29,072 nucleotides of DNA from UBA6264 sp964531505 (GTDB lineage Bacteria > Patescibacteriota > Patescibacteriia > UBA2591 > UBA6264): contig CAZHDT010000007.1 in NCBI GenBank assembly GCA_964531505.1, positions 1 to 29,072 of the forward strand, written 5' to 3'. Of the stretch, positions 27,292-29,072 are shown piece after piece. Position 1 is the stretch's first letter. Each line of letters starts with the position of its first letter. The notes below the pieces were generated by a model. That model was not told the DNA's origin. It saw only the letters and a program-made list of their open reading frames with translations, and searched no databases. The position numbers and the translations under genes were made by a program.

Positions 27292-28436
27292 AAATACTTT
27301 ATTTTTCCCAAATTTATTTACGACAAGGTGGTGGTGAAAAAAACCTTTTACAATTGGTTAAGTCTTTGTATCAAAAAAACGAAATCTTCGTCGCAGCGCC
27401 GATGGAAGATTTTTTTGAAAAAGAATTAGAGAAGTTTTCTTCCGTAAAAATTTTAAATTTGCCCGGTTTAACAAGACTAAGTTTAAAAAACTTTCTAGTT
27501 TATAAAAAAATTAAAAAAATTATTAAGGAGAATAAAATTGAAATAGTTCAAACCATAAATCCGCGCGCTAGATTGCTGGCGGTTATTTTAAAAAGAAAAC
27601 TAAATTTTAAATTAATTCACATTGTTCATTCTTCCCCCTTTTTATACCAGAAAAATTTTTTAAAGAATTTTATTTTTAAAAAAATTGAAAAATTTTTGAA
27701 CAAAAGGACTGACCGAATAATTTTCGTTTCTCAAAACACTAAAGACATTTTTTTAAAAGAAAATCTTTTGTCGCATCATAATTGGCAAGTGGTTTATAAC
27801 GGAATTGACTTATCAGAAACAAATCAAATTTTCAACCATGCGGTTGAAATAAAAAAACAAATTTTTCAAGAACTCGGATTGGTCGAAAATAAAAACTTTT
27901 TAATTACTTTTATCGGCCGGTTATCTTTTGAAAAAGGCTTGTTTAATTTAATCAAAGCTGGAGAAAAAGTTATCAAAAATTTTCCCAACGTCAAATTTAT
28001 TTTAATCGGCGACGGACAAGAAAAACAGAATTTAATAAAAGAAATTGAAAAAAGAAAAATGCTGGACTATTTTCTTTTTCTCGGCTGGCAAAAAAAAGAA
28101 AAAGTTTATCAAATCTTATCCGCCAGCAGAATTTTTGTTTTGCCTTCTTTTTATGAAACATTTTCCTACACGGTTTTAGAAGCGATGGCTCTGGGTATTC
28201 CGATTGTGGCGACCAATGTCGGCGGAGTTAAAGAATTAATTGAACATAATTTTAACGGCTTGTTGGTTGAAAAGGACAACCCGGTTCAAATTGTTTTAGA
28301 AATAAAAAAACTTTTACAATCCAATGAATTAGCTGAAAAATTTATAAAAAATGGATTAGAAAAATCAAAAAATTTTTCAGAAGAAAAAATGCTAGAAGAA
28401 ATGGAAAAAGTTTATCATTCTTTCTTAAAGAATTAA
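27288..28436 (+). CDS. GT4-family glycosyltransferase
   Basis: The protein has 382 residues. The N-terminal glycine loop is YLRQGGGEKNLLQL (about 11-24). The donor domain starts near 200 with FLITFIGRLSFEKGLFNLIKA, followed by FILIGDGQEKQNL, FLFLGWQKKEKVYQILSAS and FVLPSFYETFSYTVLEAMALGIPIVATNVGG. The last contains the E-x7-E motif of retaining GT4 enzymes, then VKELIEHNFNGLLVEKDN. GT4 enzymes transfer a sugar from a nucleotide donor with retention of configuration. It overlaps the preceding methyltransferase by four bases and precedes a membrane protein gene by one base, so all belong to one operon. Confidence 0.93.
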   Translation: MKILYFSQIYLRQGGGEKNLLQLVKSLYQKNEIFVAAPMEDFFEKELEKFSSVKILNLPGLTRLSLKNFLVYKKIKKIIKENKIEIVQTINPRARLLAVILKRKLNFKLIHIVHSSPFLYQKNFLKNFIFKKIEKFLNKRTDRIIFVSQNTKDIFLKENLLSHHNWQVVYNGIDLSETNQIFNHAVEIKKQIFQELGLVENKNFLITFIGRLSFEKGLFNLIKAGEKVIKNFPNVKFILIGDGQEKQNLIKEIEKRKMLDYFLFLGWQKKEKVYQILSASRIFVLPSFYETFSYTVLEAMALGIPIVATNVGGVKELIEHNFNGLLVEKDNPVQIVLEIKKLLQSNELAEKFIKNGLEKSKNFSEEKMLEEMEKVYHSFLKN

Positions 28437-28437
28437 A

Positions 28438-29072
28438 ATGGATTTTTTAAAAAATTATTTTTCTCAACCTTTGGAAAAATATTATTATATTAATCTTATT
28501 CCGGAGCAAAAACTTTTTTTTCAACCAGACCATTATTATTTTTACCTTATTTTATTTTTAGGATTAGGAGCATTAAGCGCCTTTTTTTATTTTAATTTTA
28601 TTAAGAATAAAAAAGAGAATAAAAAATTTGATTGGCAATGGTTCCGGAAAATAATTTTAATTTTCTTTTTGATAATTTTCTTTATTTCCTCCGCTCGCTG
28701 GTATTTAATTCAAGCGCGATGGATAAAAAAATACTGGATTGATTTCTCGCAAAAAAATTTGGAACAAATCCATTCAAAAGCAATTGCCAGAATTATGGAA
28801 ACAAAATCATTGCCTGAAAATTGGCATGATTTTTACGATTTTTTAAAATTTTCCCAAAAAGAAATTCCGCAAAATTCTATAATTTATTTAGTGCCGGCCC
28901 AGCCTGATTTTCGAGCCTGGGCGAAATACTGGCTTTATCCAAATTTAAAAATAACTGATTCTTCAAAAAAAGCGGATTATATTTTGTCGTTTAATGTTGA
29001 ATTGCCCGAGCAAGTGGCCGGTTTTAAAAGATTCAAAGAATTTAGTGCTAAAAAAATAATTTTAAAAAAAGA
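28438..29072 (+). CDS. Membrane protein, unknown function, 3' end beyond window
   Basis: ATG 28438 opens one base after the glycosyltransferase stop and runs to the window end without a stop (211 complete codons). Two hydrophobic segments occur, about residues 34-54 (YFYLILFLGLGALSAFFYFNF) and 71-85 (IILIFFLIIFFISSA). A soluble stretch follows, containing RIMETKSLPENWHDFYDFLKFSQKEIPQNSIIYLVPAQPDFRAWAKYWLYP. 'ENWHDFYDFLKFSQKEIP' and 'RAWAKYWLYP' resemble the exposed parts of large membrane glycan-pathway proteins in Parcubacteria-like genomes, but no family can be named. It is likely part of the same polysaccharide operon. Confidence 0.65.
   Translation, partial: MDFLKNYFSQPLEKYYYINLIPEQKLFFQPDHYYFYLILFLGLGALSAFFYFNFIKNKKENKKFDWQWFRKIILIFFLIIFFISSARWYLIQARWIKKYWIDFSQKNLEQIHSKAIARIMETKSLPENWHDFYDFLKFSQKEIPQNSIIYLVPAQPDFRAWAKYWLYPNLKITDSSKKADYILSFNVELPEQVAGFKRFKEFSAKKIILKK

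Noticed and set aside
1..29072. Alternative genetic code (UGA as glycine, as in Gracilibacteria and SR1)
   Set aside because: No conserved gene contains an in-frame UGA, and UGA appears as a normal stop (27289-27291).

Overview
The window is an AT-rich bacterial scaffold of 29 kb with four 100-N gaps. It most resembles a Candidate Phyla Radiation genome (Patescibacteria, Parcubacteria-like). The grounds are the very A/T-biased codon use, short genes packed into same-strand runs, an almost complete lack of Shine-Dalgarno sequences before start codons, small membrane proteins, and a gene set dominated by cell-envelope functions. The standard genetic code fits: no gene needs UGA to be read as an amino acid. 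The taxon is inferred from style and has not been tested with a marker gene.

Layout. 1-8 kb is mostly minus strand and reads as murein synthesis and salvage: an AmgK-like sugar kinase (cut by the window edge), a fold-type-II PLP enzyme, an Mpl-type murein peptide ligase, a DUF1611 protein, MraY, an NlpC/P60-like cysteine peptidase and an ATP-grasp ligase. A LysW-like zinc ribbon on the plus strand sits between the PLP gene and mpl. 8-10.3 kb (minus) is a type II restriction-modification module with a third small zinc-ribbon/membrane gene. 10.4-11.5 kb holds two dispersed repeats, small hypothetical genes and a tRNA-Ile(UAU) / small ORF / tRNA-Ala(UGC) unit. 11.6-13.9 kb (plus) is ruvB and an S41 peptidase. 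Then come rpmA (minus), a small membrane protein with ftsW (plus), a palindrome-rich gene-free stretch, and a self-contained cassette (16.66-17.33 kb): perfect consensus promoter, structured leader RNA, strong ribosome binding site, small secreted protein and strong terminator. 17.4-21 kb (minus) is an LCP-family gene, der and pth. 21.4-29 kb (plus) is a type IV pilin-like gene and a surface-polysaccharide locus (O-antigen ligase-like protein, TPR protein, methyltransferases, glycosyltransferases, membrane protein).

The most distinctive system is a REP-associated tyrosine transposase (RAYT) at 24.25 kb, sandwiched between two direct copies of a ~94 bp element that starts with the palindrome GGGGTCAGACCCC. 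Five more copies lie elsewhere. All seven have the same orientation, several end within about 12 bases of a start codon, and some are read as protein. A second layer of other palindromes, several preceded by a partial tandem copy of their own left arm, fills the intergenic spaces.

Two of the four N gaps (3468-3567 and 20474-20573) are flanked by identical 55-bp direct repeats and look like unmerged contig overlaps. Collapsing the second restores one uninterrupted LCP gene. The other two gaps (1913-2012 and 26857-26956) show no such overlap and appear to be real missing sequence.
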